Shown here: in pieces, positions 45,171 through 55,071 of the stretch | How the letters are laid out: each line of letters starts with the position of its first letter | How positions within the stretch are numbered: position 1 is the first letter of the stretch | From: Brevundimonas subvibrioides ATCC 15264 | Lineage (GTDB): Bacteria > Pseudomonadota > Alphaproteobacteria > Caulobacterales > Caulobacteraceae | Length of the DNA stretch: 64,000 nucleotides | Direction: 5' to 3' | Assembly: GCF_000144605.1 (NCBI RefSeq) | Contig: NC_014375.1 | Span: 1 to 64,000, forward strand | The notes under the pieces: generated by a model | Told to the model about the DNA's origin: nothing | Seen by the model: only the letters and a program-made list of their open reading frames with translations | The model's database searches: none | Program-made: the position numbers and the translations under genes

Positions 45171-48100
45171 ATGAGCGACCCGTCTCCGCGGGGGACCCGG
45201 CAGCGGCGGACGGGCCGACGCATCCTGACCGTTCTGGGCGTCGTCCTGCTTATCGTCATGGTCCTGGCCGCGACCGCATGGATGAACCGGCGTGTTGCAG
45301 CGCGGGAAATCCTCGTCGGCTGGCTGGATCGGCGCGGGATCGAGGCCGACGTGACGATCCAGCGGCTGGAGCTGACCGGCTTCGTCGGTCGGGTCCGCAT
45401 CGGCGATCCCTCGAACCCGGACGTGACCGTCGAACGGGTCGAGGTGGACTATGCGCTGGGCCTGCCGTGGTCGCGCCAGGGGTTCGGGGTGACGCCCTCG
45501 CGCATCCGGCTGGTGAGACCGGTCGCGCGCGCCACCTGGAAGGCCGGAAAGCTGTCGCTGGGGTCGCTGGATCCCCTGGTCGAGGAATTCACCGGTCGAC
45601 CCGCCCGCCCGGACAGCCGGGGCCCGCTGGTCCTGATCGAGACCGGACGCCTGCGGCTGGACACCGAATACGGGCCCGTGTCCCTGCTGGCCGATGCCCG
45701 GATCGACGACGGCAAGCTGATGCGGCTGGCGGCGCGCATGCCCGCCGCCGCCCTGAAGAGCGGCGACACCGAGGCACGGGGCCTGGGTGGGCGACTGGAC
45801 CTGACGACGACCGGCGACCGGGTGGCGGTGAGCACCGACCTGTCGGCCGACGCCCTGACCGTGGCAGGCGCATCGGGCGAGGCGGTGTCGCTCCGCGCCA
45901 CGGGCGACCTGCCCTATCCGGACTTCAAGGCGCGGCGCGGGGATGGCCGCGCCGTCATCGACCTGGCCCTGACCGGGCGGCGGTTGAGCCAAGGCGAGGT
46001 GACGGCCACCGGGGCCAATCTGACGCTCAGGGCCGAGGGCACGGTCACCGGCTGGATCGAGACCCTGGCCTTCAGCGGTGTGTCCGATGTCCGCCTGTCG
46101 GCGGGACGGTTCGTGTCGCCGGCCATTTCGGCCCGCGAGGCCACCGTCCGCGCGACGAACGCCCGCGTCTCCGCCACCCGGCGCGGAAGCGGACTGGGCG
46201 GGCGGTTCGAGGGGCCGGTCACCCTGCGGGCGGCGTCGGGTCGTGCCGCCGATTTCGATCTGTCGGCCGTGTCGCTGTCGGTGCCCGATCTGAGCCTCGC
46301 GACACAGGCCGGACGCCTCATCGCCGGGGGATCGGTCACGGCAGCCCTGGGCCGTTTCGGCTTCGACACCTTGCAGCTGGACGACGTCTCGAGCCGGATG
46401 GCGCTGGACTATGTCTCGGACCGGCCCGAGGCGCTGGCCCTGACCGGAAGCGTCGCGGCGCGGAACGGGGCCTGGCCGCTGTTCGGCCCGACAGGCCCGG
46501 AGGACGTGCCGGAACTGGCCGAGATGAAGCGGGCGCTGGGGGCCTTCGCCCTGAGCGCGCCATCGCTGCGCGTCACGTCGGGCACGGCCGGTCTGGCCAT
46601 CGGCCTGACGCAGCCCGCCCGCATCGCCCCGGCCAACGGCGGCGTGCTGACCCTCAGCCCCGTCGCCCGGCCGATCTTCGCCGCCGCCCCCGGCCAGCGC
46701 GGGGGCGGTGCCCTGTCCCTGACGGCCACGCGCGGACGCGGCCTGCCCGAGGCGACCTTTGCCGTCCCCGACTGGCGGCTGACGGCAGGCGGGTTCCAGG
46801 CGACGCTGGACGGACGGGCGGCGCTGGAATTCGGCCTCGCGCGCGGGCTCCGCGTCCAGACGCGAGGCGTCCTGGCGACCGACGGCGGGCGGCTGACCTA
46901 CACCGCCGCAACCTGCATCCCGCTGAGCGTCGAACGGCTGGAGCTGGACGAGAACGACGTCATGGACGTCTCGGGCCGGCTGTGTCCCTCCGGGGGCCCG
47001 CTCGTGGTGTCACAGGACGGCCGCTGGCGTGCCGGCGGGCGGTTCGAGGCGGTGTCCGCCGTCGCCCCCTTCCTCGCCCTGGATGTGGTCGATGCGACCG
47101 GCCGCGTCAGCGTGACGGGTTCGGCCGCGGGCCTCGGGCTGGAGGCCGTCGTGACCTCGGCGGGCGTGGAAGACGCGACCCGGCCGCGCCGCTTCAACCC
47201 CCTGACCGCGTCCGGGACCGCGAGACTTGCCGACGAGCAGTGGTCCGGAACGTTCGATCTGGCCAGCAGCGGCGACAGCCTCGGCCGCCTGACCCTGGCC
47301 CATGACGGCCTGACCGGCGCGGGCGGCGTCACGATCGATGCACCCTCTCTGGTCTTCGCCGAAGGCGGTCTGCAGCCCGCCGACCTCAGCCCCCTCGCCG
47401 CCGACTTCGTCCAGTCCCCCGCGACCGGCACTGCGTCGTTCACCGGCCGGATCGACTGGCGGCCCGACCTGCCCGAAGGATCCAGTTCCGGGCGTCTGGT
47501 CATCCCCGGCATGGATTTCGTCAGCCCGGCCGGGCCGGTGAAGGGCCTGTCGGGAACCATCGACTTCACCAACCTGGCCCCCCTGACCACCGCACCGGGC
47601 CAGACGTTGCGCGTCGCCACGCTGGAGTCGATCGCGCCCCTGACCGACCTGGACCTGACGTTCCAGCTCGACAAGGCCGCCATCACCGTCGCCGGCGGCC
47701 GCATCAATGCGGCCGGCGGGTCGGTCAGCGTCGAGCCCTTCTCGGTGCCTCTGGACCGCCGGCCGTTTTCCGGCGTCATCGTGCTGGACCGGGTTCAGCT
47801 GGGCGATCTGATCGCCGGGTCCGGGTTCGGCGACAAGGTCAAGCTGGATGCCGTCGTGTCGGGCCGCCTGCCCTTCACCAGCGATCCGGACAGCGGCGTG
47901 AAGATCACCGGCGGCACCCTGTACGCCGCCCAGGCCGGACGCCTGTCGATCCAGCGCGAAGCCCTGACGGGGCTGGAGGCCGGCGGCGGAGGGGAGGTCC
48001 CGCCCGGTACGGTCGAGGATCTGGCCTATCAGGCCATGGAGAACCTGGCCTTCGACGTGCTGACCGCCGACGTGAACAGCCTGGATCAGGGCCGTGTCGG

Positions 48101-48347
48101 CGTTCTGTTCCACATCAAGGGCCGGCACGATCCGCCCCAGCGCCAGGAGCTGCGCCTGAGCCTGTCGGAGCTGATCAGCCGCGAATTCCTGAACAGGCCC
48201 CTGCCCCTGCCCTCGAACACGGGGATCGACCTGACGCTGGACACCACCCTGAACCTCAACCAGCTTGTCTCGGACCTGCTGGCGATCAATCGCGCGCGGT
48301 CCGGCCCCACCGAGATCGAGGCCGCACCGAACGAAACCCGGCCTTGA
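45171..48347 (+). CDS. ydbH: YdbH family AsmA-like protein
   Basis: A 1058-residue protein anchored by one N-terminal helix (about residues 19-37, LTVLGVVLLIVMVLAATAW). The long remainder is beta-rich with repeated strand patterns (for example GRVRIGDPSNPDVTVERVEVDYALGL split as GRVRIGDPSNP and VTVERVEVDYALGL), typical of AsmA-like bridges that move phospholipids from inner to outer membrane. The C-terminal QELRLSLSELISREFLNRPLP fits YdbH. The next two genes are YnbE- and YdbL-like, reproducing the E. coli operon. The ATG at 45171 is preferred to an extension at 45075. Confidence 0.85.
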   Translation: MSDPSPRGTRQRRTGRRILTVLGVVLLIVMVLAATAWMNRRVAAREILVGWLDRRGIEADVTIQRLELTGFVGRVRIGDPSNPDVTVERVEVDYALGLPWSRQGFGVTPSRIRLVRPVARATWKAGKLSLGSLDPLVEEFTGRPARPDSRGPLVLIETGRLRLDTEYGPVSLLADARIDDGKLMRLAARMPAAALKSGDTEARGLGGRLDLTTTGDRVAVSTDLSADALTVAGASGEAVSLRATGDLPYPDFKARRGDGRAVIDLALTGRRLSQGEVTATGANLTLRAEGTVTGWIETLAFSGVSDVRLSAGRFVSPAISAREATVRATNARVSATRRGSGLGGRFEGPVTLRAASGRAADFDLSAVSLSVPDLSLATQAGRLIAGGSVTAALGRFGFDTLQLDDVSSRMALDYVSDRPEALALTGSVAARNGAWPLFGPTGPEDVPELAEMKRALGAFALSAPSLRVTSGTAGLAIGLTQPARIAPANGGVLTLSPVARPIFAAAPGQRGGGALSLTATRGRGLPEATFAVPDWRLTAGGFQATLDGRAALEFGLARGLRVQTRGVLATDGGRLTYTAATCIPLSVERLELDENDVMDVSGRLCPSGGPLVVSQDGRWRAGGRFEAVSAVAPFLALDVVDATGRVSVTGSAAGLGLEAVVTSAGVEDATRPRRFNPLTASGTARLADEQWSGTFDLASSGDSLGRLTLAHDGLTGAGGVTIDAPSLVFAEGGLQPADLSPLAADFVQSPATGTASFTGRIDWRPDLPEGSSSGRLVIPGMDFVSPAGPVKGLSGTIDFTNLAPLTTAPGQTLRVATLESIAPLTDLDLTFQLDKAAITVAGGRINAAGGSVSVEPFSVPLDRRPFSGVIVLDRVQLGDLIAGSGFGDKVKLDAVVSGRLPFTSDPDSGVKITGGTLYAAQAGRLSIQREALTGLEAGGGGEVPPGTVEDLAYQAMENLAFDVLTADVNSLDQGRVGVLFHIKGRHDPPQRQELRLSLSELISREFLNRPLPLPSNTGIDLTLDTTLNLNQLVSDLLAINRARSGPTEIEAAPNETRP

Positions 48348-48420
48348 CCGTTCAGACCCCGTTCACCGCCCCGGGCGCACACCGGCCTCACGATGTGAAG
48401 ACGCCGACGGAGACAAGCCG

Positions 48421-48615
48421 ATGACCCTGCCTTTTCGCCTGACACGCCCCCTGCTTCTGGCGATGGGGACGGCCGTCCTGCTCGCGGGCTGCACCCCGAC
48501 GATCCGGCTGCAGGTCGATCCGATCCAGATCTACGCCAAGCTGGACGCCGACGTTCGCGTTCGGCTGGATCAGGAGCTGCGCGACCTACTGACCGAAAAC
48601 CCCAATCTGTTCTGA
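48421..48615 (+). CDS. ynbE: YnbE-type outer-membrane lipoprotein
   Basis: A 64-residue lipoprotein: signal peptide and lipobox LLAGC, then TPTIRLQVDPIQIYAKLDADVRVRLDQELRDLL, here read as TIRLQVDPIQIYAKLDADV and RVRLDQELRDLL, which matches YnbE. In E. coli YnbE multimers pair with the YdbH beta chain to complete the bridge to the outer membrane. It lies 73 bases after ydbH and its stop overlaps the ydbL start by one base (TGATG). Confidence 0.88.
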   Translation: MTLPFRLTRPLLLAMGTAVLLAGCTPTIRLQVDPIQIYAKLDADVRVRLDQELRDLLTENPNLF

Positions 48616-48995
48616 TGGAAAAGACCAACCCCATGTCCCTTCGCAAGATGTTCGTCCTCGGCGCCGCCGTCGTGGCCCTGGGCGTCGCCGCCGGTGCCTC
48701 GTTCGCGCAGACCCCGGCCCAGAAGGCCACCATCGATGCCGCCAAGGCGCAGGGTGTCGTCGGCGAACAGGCCGACGGCTACCTGGGCATCAGGACGTCC
48801 GCGTCGGACCCGGCGGTCCAGGACGCCGTGACGACGACGAATGCCGCCCGCGCCCGGGCCTATGCCGCCAGCGCGGCCCAGGCCGGCACGACGCCCGACG
48901 TAGCGGGTGCCCGCATGTTCGAAAGCCAGCTGTTGCCGCGCATCACGTCCGGCCAATGGTACCGCAACGCCGCCGGCCAGTGGGTCCAGCGCTGA
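48615..48995 (+). CDS. ydbL: YdbL (DUF1318) periplasmic protein
   Basis: A 126-residue secreted protein with a signal peptide (KMFVLGAAVVALGVAAGASFA). The mature part has AKAQGVVGEQADGYLGIR, VTTTNAARARAYAASAA, GARMFESQLLPRITSGQW, the DUF1318 pattern. In E. coli YdbL modulates the YdbH-YnbE interaction. The ATG at 48615 overlaps the ynbE stop; a second ATG at 48633 with a purine-rich site upstream is an alternative start. Confidence 0.87.
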   Translation: MEKTNPMSLRKMFVLGAAVVALGVAAGASFAQTPAQKATIDAAKAQGVVGEQADGYLGIRTSASDPAVQDAVTTTNAARARAYAASAAQAGTTPDVAGARMFESQLLPRITSGQWYRNAAGQWVQR

Positions 48996-49040
48996 ATCTG
49001 ACGCAGGCGTGAAAACGGACGGTGTGCTAACGAGCGGGGC

Positions 49041-49313
49041 ATGAACGCCCGCATCGTCCGCATCTGTCTGGTCGCCCTGCTGGGCCTGGCGATCTCCGCC
49101 GTGGCGACGTGGGGCCTGAATCTGTTCTGGCTCGCGATCGGGGGCGGCGCTCTGCCGCTCCACGGATGGATCGCCATGGGGCTGGGCGTCGTCGGCACCG
49201 TCGGCCTCGCCTACGGGCTGATGGCGCTGGCGTTCAAGTCACATCGCGAGGGATGGGACGACCGGGTCGACAACTCGCTCGACCCCGGCCACGGCCCCTT
49301 CAAGGACGACTAG
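49041..49313 (+). CDS. Small two-helix membrane protein, hypothetical
   Basis: A 90-residue protein with two membrane helices (about residues 6-35 and 43-66) and a charged C-terminal tail ending DDRVDNSLDPGHGPFKDD. No family is recognised. It follows ydbL by 45 bases on the same strand, so could be part of the operon. Its stop overlaps the stop of the convergent EF-hand gene by a few bases. Confidence 0.6.
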   Translation: MNARIVRICLVALLGLAISAVATWGLNLFWLAIGGGALPLHGWIAMGLGVVGTVGLAYGLMALAFKSHREGWDDRVDNSLDPGHGPFKDD

Positions 49314-50020
49314 CGCTCCACCAGCCCCTGCAGCGGCGTGCGCGGCAGGGTGGCCAGGGTCAGGACGCCGTCGCGATCCGTGTCCAGCGCAAGGAACCAG
49401 CGATCGGTGGCCAGCGACCACTCCTGGGCGGTCACGGTCTGGTTGGTATCGGTGTCCGCCGCCTTGATGGGCTGCGGATAGTTGAAGAAGCCCGCCGCCG
49501 CGATCGGGCCATAGGCCAGCGGACCCCGCGGGGCCCGCGGTCCCCGCACGGGCGTGGGCGGGATGCGGGACTCGATTTCCTGCGCCCCGCCATTCAGCGC
49601 CATGCCGCCATAACCTGCGCCGGGCCGGCCAACCGGTCCTCCCTGCCCCTCGAATCCGGGGATGGTGGCGCGCGCGGCATCCAGGCCCCGTTCGTAGAGG
49701 ACGATCTCGTCGGGCGTCAGGCGATTGTCCGGCCGCAGGTCCAGAGCGCGAAAGACACGCTGGCCGTCCGCCACGAACTCCACGCCCGTCAGCCGGCCAT
49801 CGCCGTTGGCGTCGGCTTTCGCGAACCACTGACCGACGGGCCAGGGCTGGCCGGGCTCGGACGCGAACAGTTCGCCGAACGGACTGACGAACAGGCCGGG
49901 TCCGCCCGCCAGCGGTCCGGGCCCCAGCAGACCGCCCCCCGGTCCCGGATCACTGGCGCACGCCGAACAGACGACACCCGCCAGCGTCAGGGCGGCGAGA
50001 GAGGGGACGGATGCGCGCAT
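49310..50020 (-). CDS. EF-hand domain lipoprotein
   Basis: A 236-residue lipoprotein with signal peptide and lipobox-like VCSAC (about residues 17-21). Three EF-hand-type loops are visible: DANGDGRLTGVEF, DTDTNQTVTAQEW and DTDRDGVLTLATL. A Gly/Pro-rich linker lies between. It probably binds calcium in the periplasm. Gene order places it downstream of a small exported protein gene and ubiB on the same strand. Function unknown. Confidence 0.75.
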   Translation of the reverse strand: MRASVPSLAALTLAGVVCSACASDPGPGGGLLGPGPLAGGPGLFVSPFGELFASEPGQPWPVGQWFAKADANGDGRLTGVEFVADGQRVFRALDLRPDNRLTPDEIVLYERGLDAARATIPGFEGQGGPVGRPGAGYGGMALNGGAQEIESRIPPTPVRGPRAPRGPLAYGPIAAAGFFNYPQPIKAADTDTNQTVTAQEWSLATDRWFLALDTDRDGVLTLATLPRTPLQGLVER

Positions 50021-50045
50021 GGGAATCCCGGGTCGTTGAGGAGGG

Positions 50046-50585
50046 TCAGGCGGGCGGCGGGGTCGCCGGTTCGGATGATTCCGGCGGAGCCGGACGGAAC
50101 AACAGCGCCGCGATCAGGCCCTCTTCGTCAAGCCCGATCACCCACTGGGTGGCCGCCTCGTCGAAGGTGACCAGAAACTGGCCGGCCCCGTCGCGCGTGC
50201 CCTGGGCCTCGATCGTCAGAAGATCGCCATAGCCGTTCAGCATCGGGGTGATGGTCGGCAGCTGGCCCCGAAGCCGCGCGGCCAGCCCCGGGGTGTAAAG
50301 GCGGGCGTCGATGGTCCCGGCCCGAAGCTGTTCGATGACGACGCGCAAGGCCGCTTCGGCCACCGCGACCTCGGTCGGTGCCGTCGGCGGTGTCGGGGCC
50401 GTGGCGGGTGCCGGCGTCGGTGCGCGGGCCGGGGCATCGAAGCTGTTGGGCAGGGTCGCGGCGGCTCCGCCCGAGGGGGCCAGCGAGCGGCTTTGCGTCG
50501 AGGGCAGGCTCTGGGCCAGCGTCGGCCCGGCCCAGGTCAGGACGGACAGGGCCATCAGGCCCGCAAGGCGGCAAGAGACTGGCAT
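50046..50585 (-). CDS. Secreted hypothetical protein
   Basis: A 179-residue protein with a signal peptide (LAGLMALSVLTWAGPTLAQS), a Pro/Ala/Thr-rich linker, and a C-terminal domain of about 100 residues (EVAVAEAALRVVIEQLRAG ... NGYGDLLTIEAQG ... GAGQFLVTFDEAATQWVIGL). The ending is a small beta-rich domain seen in uncharacterised periplasmic proteins. The ATG at 50585 is chosen because the longer frame overlaps ubiB. It lies 17 bases after ubiB. Confidence 0.6.
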   Translation of the reverse strand: MPVSCRLAGLMALSVLTWAGPTLAQSLPSTQSRSLAPSGGAAATLPNSFDAPARAPTPAPATAPTPPTAPTEVAVAEAALRVVIEQLRAGTIDARLYTPGLAARLRGQLPTITPMLNGYGDLLTIEAQGTRDGAGQFLVTFDEAATQWVIGLDEEGLIAALLFRPAPPESSEPATPPPA

Positions 50586-50602
50586 TCGATACTCCGGAAG
50601 GC

Positions 50603-52201
50603 TCAGCCCATGATCCGGGTCCAAAGCGACAGAACGAGGGCGGCGGCCGACATCGTCGTGGCCGCGGAAATGCAGACGACGATCCAGGTCGGGGTGCGAA
50701 CGGGCTCGACCACCACCGTCTGCGGCGCGGGCGGATCCTGGACCAGCCGGGACAGGGCCCGGGCCCCGGACAGGATCTCCTTCAGGCCGTCGCGGACCTG
50801 GGCGCGGGGGCCCAGTTCGCGCGTGATCCAGCGTTCGACCACGGGCTGGGCCGCCGACCAGAGGTCGTGATCCGGGTTCAGGCGCCGGGCCACCCCCTCG
50901 ACCGACACCATGGTCTTCTGCAGCAGGATCAGCTCGGGCCGCAGGTGCATGTCGAACAGGGCCGTGATCTCGAACAGCTGGCCCAGCAGCCGGCCCATCG
51001 AGACCTGACTGGCGGCCCGGCCGATCACCGGCTCGCCGACCGCGCGCAGGGCCTGGGCGAAGGCCTCGACCGAATGGTGCGGCGGGACGTATCCGGCCTC
51101 GAAATGCACGCGGGCGATGCGGGGATAGTCGCGCGTCAGGAAGCCCCAGAGGATCTCCGCCAGATAGCGCCGCTCCCCCTCGCCCAGCCGCCCGACGATG
51201 CCGAAATCGACGGCGGTCAGCTCGGCCGGGGCATAGGCGAACAGATTGCCCTCGTGCAGGTCGGCGTGGAACGTCCCGTAGTCGAGGGCCTGGACCAGGA
51301 AGGCGCGCACGACGTTGTCGGCCAGGGCATCGATATCCAGCCCGGGCTGCAGGATCGCCCCGGGGTCCGTCATGGGCATGCCGACCGCCCACTCCAGCGT
51401 CAGGACGCGCTTGCCCACCCCGTCCCAGACGACCTTGGGAGCCGACATGTGAGCCCCGTCGCCACGGGCCCTTTCCATGATGTCGTGAAGCTCGGACGCC
51501 GCCGCGGCTTCCAGCCGCATGTCCAGTTCCAGATACATCGACCGGGCCACCGTCTCGACGAAGGCGTCCGGTTCCAGCCGCCGGGCGGCGGGCACGAAGC
51601 GGTGCACCAGACGGGCCGCGAGGCGCATCGCATCCAGCCCCGTCGTCACGCGCCGCTCCACGCCCGGGCGCAGGACCTTGACCGCGACCTTGCGCCCGTC
51701 CGCCAGCCAGGCGGGATGCGCCTGGGCCAGGGAGGCGGCGCCGATCGGATCGCCGAAGTCCGTGAACAGGCTCTCGACCGGGCGACCGATGGAACGTTCG
51801 ACCTCCTGGCGCGCCAGTTCGGTCGGGAAGGGCGGCAGCTTGTCCTTCAGCCGGCCGAGGTCGCGCGCGAACTCGATGCCGAAGATGTCGGCGCGGGTGG
51901 CCATGACCTGCCCCAGCTTGATCGCCACGGGCCCCAGGGTCTCGAAGGCGCGGCCCAGCCGCTGGCCGGGACGCCCGTCGCGGCTTTCCTTGCCGGCGAA
52001 CAGGTGAATGAACCCGGCGACCGGCCGCATCCAGCCAGGCAGCAGCGGCGTCAGCTCACGCGGCAGAAGCGCGTCGTGCTTCGCCAGGGCACCGCCCCAG
52101 CGCAGCAGCCGCCAGGTCGCGCCGACGGGATCGCGCACGGGGACCGTGGGCGGCGGCGCGGGCGCGACCCGGTATGACGTGGACAGGCTCAGATCGCCCA
52201 C
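50603..52201 (-). CDS. ubiB: Ubiquinone biosynthesis kinase-like protein UbiB
   Basis: A membrane-associated ABC1/ADCK-type atypical kinase needed for ubiquinone synthesis. The 532 residues show the KxGQ motif in [19 protein letters not shown], the Ala-rich nucleotide loop [26 protein letters not shown] (catalytic and metal region) and VDFGIVGRL. Two C-terminal helices (about 495-525) anchor it. The GTG at 52201 overlaps the end of ubiE by 13 bases, so the two are coupled. Confidence 0.94.
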   Translation of the reverse strand: MGDLSLSTSYRVAPAPPPTVPVRDPVGATWRLLRWGGALAKHDALLPRELTPLLPGWMRPVAGFIHLFAGKESRDGRPGQRLGRAFETLGPVAIKLGQVMATRADIFGIEFARDLGRLKDKLPPFPTELARQEVERSIGRPVESLFTDFGDPIGAASLAQAHPAWLADGRKVAVKVLRPGVERRVTTGLDAMRLAARLVHRFVPAARRLEPDAFVETVARSMYLELDMRLEAAAASELHDIMERARGDGAHMSAPKVVWDGVGKRVLTLEWAVGMPMTDPGAILQPGLDIDALADNVVRAFLVQALDYGTFHADLHEGNLFAYAPAELTAVDFGIVGRLGEGERRYLAEILWGFLTRDYPRIARVHFEAGYVPPHHSVEAFAQALRAVGEPVIGRAASQVSMGRLLGQLFEITALFDMHLRPELILLQKTMVSVEGVARRLNPDHDLWSAAQPVVERWITRELGPRAQVRDGLKEILSGARALSRLVQDPPAPQTVVVEPVRTPTWIVVCISAATTMSAAALVLSLWTRIMG

Positions 52202-52965
52202 CCGAAATGGATCGCGGCGACACCGCCGGACAGATTGGTCACCGTCACCCGGCTGAACCCGGCGTCCTCGATCATGGCCTTGAAGGTCGACTGGTCCGGG
52301 AAGCGGCGGATGCTCTCGACCAGGTACTGGTAGCTGTCGCGGTCCTTGGCGACCCAGCCGCCGATTCGCGGAATGGCGTGGAAGGACCAGGCGTCATAGG
52401 CCTTCCTCACCGCCTCGGCCGTGGGACGCGAGAACTCCAGGCAGAGGAACCGCCCCCCGGGCTTCAGCACCCGGCGGGCTTCCTTCAGCGCGCCCGCGAT
52501 GTCCGAGACATTGCGGATCCCGAAACTGATCGAATAGGCGTCCACCGACGCATCCGGCATCGGCAGGGCCATGGCGTCCCCGACGGTCCAGATCATCTCC
52601 GGCTCGCCGCCCTTGTCCACGCCCGCCAGGATCATCTCGGCATTGTAGTCGAGGACCACGACCCGGGCATCTTCGCCGCCGCGCCGCTCCTGGGCCGCGC
52701 GCGCCATCTTCGAATAGCGGCGGGCCATGTCCCCGGTGCCGCCCGCGACATCCAGGATGACCTCGCCCGGACGGGGGTTGAGTTTGGCCGCGGCCGCGTC
52801 CTTCCAAAGCCGGTGCACGCCCCCGCTCATCAGGTCGTTCATCAGGTCGTAGCTGGAGGCCACGCTGTCGAACACGCCCCGGACCATCTGGACCTTTTCG
52901 CGCGCGTCGACGTCGCGGAATCCAAACGGCGAGGTCTTGGCGGAGGGGCTGTCGGTATCGCTCAT
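52189..52965 (-). CDS. ubiE: Ubiquinone/menaquinone methyltransferase UbiE
   Basis: A C-methyltransferase in ubiquinone synthesis. SAM-binding [16 protein letters not shown], the [18 protein letters not shown] stretch, [10 protein letters not shown] and the ending [13 protein letters not shown] match UbiE. The protein is 258 residues. First gene of the ubiE-ubiB pair on the minus strand. In many relatives mutM lies divergent next door; here a Crp/Fnr regulator is beside it instead. Confidence 0.95.
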   Translation of the reverse strand: MSDTDSPSAKTSPFGFRDVDAREKVQMVRGVFDSVASSYDLMNDLMSGGVHRLWKDAAAAKLNPRPGEVILDVAGGTGDMARRYSKMARAAQERRGGEDARVVVLDYNAEMILAGVDKGGEPEMIWTVGDAMALPMPDASVDAYSISFGIRNVSDIAGALKEARRVLKPGGRFLCLEFSRPTAEAVRKAYDAWSFHAIPRIGGWVAKDRDSYQYLVESIRRFPDQSTFKAMIEDAGFSRVTVTNLSGGVAAIHFGWAI

Positions 52966-53020
52966 CCGGGCGGTCTAGCGCGAGACAACCGGCGCGTCAC
53001 CGGGCGGTGGCGTCGCGGCC

Positions 53021-53728
53021 TCAAATGGCGGGTGCCTTGGGGCGGGGCACACCCAGATCCTTCAGGACACCGCGCATGGACTGGTAGCAGCCACAGGCGG
53101 CGTCCTCGAGCGCCGGACGGTCGAGAATCTCGACCCAACCGCGGCCGCGCTTGACCAGTTTCCTGCCTTCGAGGTCGGTACCGACTTCCGAAACCGTAGC
53201 CCGGCGCACGCCCAGCATCACCGCGATATCGGCCTGGGTCAGGTTGAACCGGGCCCCGTCGGCGCGGTCGTGGAGCGTCAGCAGCCACCGGGCCAGCCGC
53301 TCGTCCAGCCGATGCTGGGCATTGCAGGCCGCGGTCTGCTGCACCTGGGCGAAAAGGCCCTCGGTGAATTTCGACAGGGCGACCCGCATCGCCTCGCTGC
53401 GGGCCAGGGCGTCCGAAAACACGTCGGCCGGGCAGCAGGCGGCCGCCCCCTCGATCTGGGCGATGGCGCGGCTGGACGCCCGCGCATTCATCGGCCCGCA
53501 GGTGACGCCCACCAGACCCTCGCGCCCGATGGCGGCAGTCTCGACCATCCGGTCCTCGGGCAGGACGGTCATCAGGCTGACCACGCCGCTCATGGGGAAC
53601 CAGACCTCGTCGACCGCCTCGCCGGCGTCATAGAGCATCTGCCCCTGCGTGAACGCAGTCTCATGCAGATGAGGCTCCAGCCGTTTGCGATCGGCGGGCT
53701 CCAGCGACGCGATCCACAGATTGTCCAT
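53021..53728 (-). CDS. Crp/Fnr family transcriptional regulator
   Basis: A 235-residue regulator. The N-terminal half is a cyclic-nucleotide-binding-like beta barrel (GQMLYDAGEAVDEVWFPMSGVVSLMT) and the C-terminal half is a winged helix with LTQADIAVMLGVRRATVSE. The canonical cAMP pocket residues and Fnr cysteine set are not evident, so the signal is unknown. Followed upstream by a divergent phhB gene with about 120 bases between, where its own or shared sites may lie. Confidence 0.85.
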   Translation of the reverse strand: MDNLWIASLEPADRKRLEPHLHETAFTQGQMLYDAGEAVDEVWFPMSGVVSLMTVLPEDRMVETAAIGREGLVGVTCGPMNARASSRAIAQIEGAAACCPADVFSDALARSEAMRVALSKFTEGLFAQVQQTAACNAQHRLDERLARWLLTLHDRADGARFNLTQADIAVMLGVRRATVSEVGTDLEGRKLVKRGRGWVEILDRPALEDAACGCYQSMRGVLKDLGVPRPKAPAI

Positions 53729-53850
53729 GACGGCCCTCCACGACGAACAGTGACGCTTTGAAACGTCAGGCCCGACCGAGGGTTCCTGACGCCCCGGCGC
53801 TTCCCCCGCGTGATCTTGCCCGCTCCGGCCAGCGGGTCTAGGCCAGCGGC

Positions 53851-54153
53851 ATGACCCGTCCCACCGTTCCCCCGACCGAAGCCGCCGCCGCCCTGTCGGG
53901 CTGGGCCGTGGCCCCCGGCGACCGCCCCGCCATCGCCCGCGCGCTGAAGTTCGCCGACTTCAACACGGCCTTCGCCTTCATGGCCCGGGTGGCGCTGAAG
54001 GCCGAGACGATGGACCATCATCCCGAATGGTCGAACGTCTACAACCGGGTCGACATCCTGCTGACGACGCACGACGCGGGCGGGGTGACAGAGCTCGATC
54101 TCACGCTGGCGCGCTTCATCAATGACGCCGCGACGTCCCTGGGAGGGGAATGA
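53851..54153 (+). CDS. phhB: Pterin-4a-carbinolamine dehydratase
   Basis: Regenerates tetrahydrobiopterin-type cofactor by dehydrating the 4a-carbinolamine. The 100-residue length and motifs [24 protein letters not shown] (as [19 protein letters not shown]) and [11 protein letters not shown] are diagnostic. No phenylalanine hydroxylase lies in the window. The stop lies one base before the SDR start, so the two are likely co-translated. Confidence 0.94.
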   Translation: MTRPTVPPTEAAAALSGWAVAPGDRPAIARALKFADFNTAFAFMARVALKAETMDHHPEWSNVYNRVDILLTTHDAGGVTELDLTLARFINDAATSLGGE

Positions 54154-54154
54154 C

Positions 54155-54943
54155 ATGACGAAACCTGGACGCGTCGCCGGCAAGGCGGCCCTGATCACCG
54201 GCGGGGCCCAGGGCCTGGGAGAGGCGATCGCCTGGATGCTGGCGCGCGAGGGGGCGAAGGTCGCGGTGACCGACATTAACGGCCCGGGCGCGCTGGCCCT
54301 GGCGGCCCGCATCAATGACGAAATTCCCGGCTCGGCCTTTGGCTACGCCCACGACGTCACCGCGGAGGACCAGTGGACCGACGTCGTGGCACGCGCGGCG
54401 GCCGACATGGGCGGGCTGTCGATTCTGGTGAACAACGCGGGCGTCGGCGACGTCCTGCTGTTCTCCGAGCAGGACACCGCCGAGAACTGGCAGCGTCAGT
54501 ACGAGATCAACATGCGGTCGGTGATGTTCGGCTGCAAGCACGCCATGCCCCATCTGCGGGCCTCGGGCGCAGCCTCCATCGTCAACATCTCGTCGATTGC
54601 GGGACTGGCCGCCGGGGTCGGCATGGGGGCCTACAATGCGACCAAGGCCGCCGTCTGGATGTACACCAAGACGGTCGCGCTCGAGGCCGCCAAGATGGAC
54701 TGGAACGTCCGCGTCAACTCGGTGCACCCCGTCTTCATCAAGACCGCGATCCTGGACCCCTTCATCGCCATGGCCGGCGGTGACGAGGTCAAGGCCCACG
54801 AGCGGCTGGCGCGCGGCATTCCCCTCAAGCGGATCGGCGAGCCGAACGACGTCGCCTGGTGCGTGCTCTACCTGGCGTCGGATGAATCCAAATTCGTCAC
54901 GGGATCGGAGTTCAAGATCGACGGCGGAATGACGGCGCAGTGA
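54155..54943 (+). CDS. Short-chain dehydrogenase/reductase
   Basis: A 262-residue NAD(P)-dependent oxidoreductase. The Rossmann motif TGGAQGLGEA, NNAGVGDV, the catalytic serine in NISSIAG and YNATKAA (YxxxK) are all present. The ATG at 54155 with GGGAGGGG upstream is chosen. It directly follows phhB. Substrate is not evident; SDRs accept many alcohols and ketones. Confidence 0.9.
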   Translation: MTKPGRVAGKAALITGGAQGLGEAIAWMLAREGAKVAVTDINGPGALALAARINDEIPGSAFGYAHDVTAEDQWTDVVARAAADMGGLSILVNNAGVGDVLLFSEQDTAENWQRQYEINMRSVMFGCKHAMPHLRASGAASIVNISSIAGLAAGVGMGAYNATKAAVWMYTKTVALEAAKMDWNVRVNSVHPVFIKTAILDPFIAMAGGDEVKAHERLARGIPLKRIGEPNDVAWCVLYLASDESKFVTGSEFKIDGGMTAQ

Positions 54944-54994
54944 GTTAAGGGCGCTATCGCTCGCGACGCGGTCGCTCGCTGCTTGAGCGCGTCT

Positions 54995-55058
54995 CCTCCC
55001 TGTTCGCGGAGCGAATGGGGAGGTGGCAGTGAGCCTCTTGCGAACTGACGGAGGGGTT
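54995..55058 (+). repeat. Shorter copy of the GGGGAGGTGGCA palindromic repeat
   Basis: CCTCCC...GGGAGG hairpin (54995-55023) with inner TTCGC/GCGAA pairs is followed by TGGCA and, after a variable stretch, CGAACTGACGGAGGGG. The order matches the repeat at 37335-37475 on the opposite strand. It lies between the convergent SDR and DUF885 genes. Confidence 0.55.
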
Positions 55059-55071
55059 CTGAAGCCTGCTA

